Shown here one piece after another: positions 4,704-6,089 of a stretch of DNA of 6,089 bases. The position numbers and the translations under genes are program-made. The stretch comes from an uncultured Clostridia bacterium (GTDB lineage Bacteria > Bacillota > Clostridia > Oscillospirales > Ruminococcaceae): contig CAMEQX010000086.1 in NCBI GenBank assembly GCA_945933905.1, forward strand, positions 1 to 6,089, given 5' to 3'. Numbering within the stretch: the first letter of the stretch is position 1; each line of letters opens with the position of its first letter. The notes below the pieces were generated by a model that did not search any database, had not been told where the DNA came from, and saw nothing but the letters and a program-made list of their open reading frames with translations.

Positions 4704-6089
4704 TTAATAGCTCAGATTGCTGCGGGTGAAATATTCTTCAACGCCGTCTGAAATCGCTTCGGCAATCAAAACCTGATTGTCGGGATTTGCCAAAATCAAG
4801 CACTCGCGGTCGTTTGAAACAAAGCCCATTTCCAGCAAAATACACGGGAAGCCTTGCTCGCGAGTGTAGCTCCAATAGCTGTACTTGTCGCCGCGCAAAC
4901 TGTCCGTGCCATCGCCGTAAATTCGGTCAAGACACGCGGCAACATTCTCGGCAACTGCCTCAGCAAGCGGCTGCGACCATGGCGTAAAATAGTACGCTTC
5001 CGTGCCGTGAGCGTCGGGACCGGCAGCGTTGCTGTGCAGCTCGATAAACAAATCCGCGTTGTAATAGGTCGCCGCACGCGGTCGCTCGCGGTTTGTTCGT
5101 CCAACTTCCTCGTTGTTCAAGCGGATAACCGTTGCTCCGCGCGACTGAAGCTCCTCAACAATCAAATCGGCAACCGCGTAGTTTATCTCCGCTTCGGTCA
5201 CCTGTCCGATTGCGCCCGTATCCCATTTTCCCTCTTCGTTAATACCGTGGCCGGGGCTTATCACAATCGTTTTGCCCGAGAGCGTCGGCGTCGGTACGGG
5301 GAACATAAGCTGGAGATTTCGCTCGTCATCGTAGGTCGCCGTGACGCCGCTGTAAATTCCCGCTTGTCTCAGCTTCAGCTTCATTCGGAATTTCGGTATT
5401 CCGTCCTCCTCAACGTGCTCCCACTCACCCGCGCTGAACAAAGCACAGTTCAAAAAGCTCGGCAAAGCGGTAACGGAGGTCACGTTGTCGAAGGTAATGT
5501 AGATGTACTCCGCGTTAAATCTCGTCACGCCAAACGGTCCGTCATAGCCCTCGACAAACTCCTGCGAGGTGGTAACGTTAAAGCTTGTCCGATAGTCGAG
5601 CGAAAGCGTAATGAAGCTGCGCCCGCTCACGTTTCCGACAGCCTTCACCGTTAGCGCGTTATAGCCAAGCCCCGTGTCCTCAAATGTTGTGACATAATCC
5701 TCGTGGTAACGCTTACCCGAGGTTGTGATATAATATCCGTCCGAGTAGGATTGATAGTAGTCCAAGGTGTTTGCGGGCATCTGCGAGAATTCCGGCGTCG
5801 GCACGCGTCCCGTGGTCTCCGCGGAGAGCACGTCCGTGTTGTTTCCGATAACCTTGACGTAGGTTACATATTCGCCCGGAACATCGTCGATTATCGGATC
5901 AATTCGTCCGACAACCTCCCCTGTTCCCGCTGTTGACTGGTCGGGGATAATATCAACCTTGATATCATCCTTCGGAGGTTTCGGCTCGGGGAGCGCCTCA
6001 ACGGTTATCGAGCCGCCCGTCATATATTTCTCAAAGCCGAGATAGTTTCCGTAGAAGCTGATATTGCCGAGATTTTGCGTTTTCCCGAC
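4704..6089 (-). CDS. Large protein with C-terminal N-acetylmuramoyl-L-alanine amidase (Amidase_3), N-terminus off the right edge
   Basis: Amidase_3 enzymes are zinc hydrolases that cut the bond between muramic acid and the stem peptide in peptidoglycan. The visible 461 residues stay open to the window edge. The ATG at 6023 is probably internal, because 22 more in-frame codons precede it and no good ribosome site is seen. In fragment numbering, about 23-58 is a Pro/Asp-rich linker (EALPEPKPPKDD). About 59-270 is beta-rich, aromatic sequence I cannot assign to a family, perhaps one or two beta-sandwich wall-binding domains. About 271-455 is the amidase: zinc ligands His281 (SPGHG), Glu299 (QVTEAEIN) and His352 (LHSNA), and catalytic Glu420 (LLEMGFVSN). 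The zinc and catalytic set is complete. The protein is probably exported, but any signal peptide is outside the window. It likely acts in wall remodelling, cell separation or sporulation; context does not decide which. Confidence 0.9.
   Translation of the reverse strand, partial: VGKTQNLGNISFYGNYLGFEKYMTGGSITVEALPEPKPPKDDIKVDIIPDQSTAGTGEVVGRIDPIIDDVPGEYVTYVKVIGNNTDVLSAETTGRVPTPEFSQMPANTLDYYQSYSDGYYITTSGKRYHEDYVTTFEDTGLGYNALTVKAVGNVSGRSFITLSLDYRTSFNVTTSQEFVEGYDGPFGVTRFNAEYIYITFDNVTSVTALPSFLNCALFSAGEWEHVEEDGIPKFRMKLKLRQAGIYSGVTATYDDERNLQLMFPVPTPTLSGKTIVISPGHGINEEGKWDTGAIGQVTEAEINYAVADLIVEELQSRGATVIRLNNEEVGRTNRERPRAATYYNADLFIELHSNAAGPDAHGTEAYYFTPWSQPLAEAVAENVAACLDRIYGDGTDSLRGDKYSYWSYTREQGFPCILLEMGFVSNDRECLILANPDNQVLIAEAISDGVEEYFTRSNLSY

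Noticed and set aside
4854..5654. Long rightward open frame of 266 codons opposite the amidase gene
   Set aside because: It is antisense to a gene with complete zinc and catalytic motifs. Its translation is Arg/Val-rich with no recognisable domain, and no promoter or ribosome site precedes it.

Overview
The window reads as chromosomal DNA of a plant-fibre-degrading member of the Clostridia (Bacillota), plausibly of the Ruminococcus/Oscillospiraceae type. The reasons are strong GGAGG ribosome binding sites, consensus sigma-A promoters with 17-bp spacers, a TTG start on birA, T-rich intrinsic terminators, a tRNA with encoded CCA, an ECF-type biotin transporter subunit and a lipoprotein cellulase that closely resembles clostridial GH5 subfamily 4 enzymes. 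The assignment is inference, since no phylogenetic marker was searched.

Layout from left to right. Positions 1-1745 hold a leftward biotin operon, birA > bioY > bioB, of which bioB runs off the left edge. The genes are packed with an ATGA overlap and a 1-nt gap. One near-perfect promoter drives them, and two BirA-box-like inverted repeats sit on its -35 region and on its start site/Shine-Dalgarno. Positions 1787-2642 hold a divergent rightward transcription unit with one aquaporin-family (MIP) channel gene, complete with promoter and terminator. The channel's two NPA boxes are altered to NPG and NGM.

Positions 2643-3061 contain no gene. They hold a minus-strand terminator-like hairpin, three tandem 94-bp repeats that each carry two hairpins, and the terminator of a leftward tRNA-Gln(CTG) gene (3062-3136). 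The repeat palindrome recurs exactly at the 3' end of the tRNA and includes its CCA. Positions 3153-3289 hold head-to-head promoters for the tRNA (leftward) and for a membrane-anchored GH5 cellulase (rightward, 3321-4664). A bidirectional terminator separates the cellulase from a convergent leftward gene (4704-6089, partial at its N-terminus) for a large protein ending in a zinc N-acetylmuramoyl-L-alanine amidase domain.

How the parts work together: birA, bioY and bioB form a self-regulated module for biotin sensing and protein biotinylation, biotin import and the last step of biotin synthesis. The other genes are separate single-gene units: membrane permeation, glutamine decoding, glucan breakdown at the cell surface and peptidoglycan remodelling. 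I see no defence island, CRISPR array, transposase or phage gene. The least conventional parts are the repeat array fused to the tRNA 3' end, the twin operators and the aberrant aquaporin.
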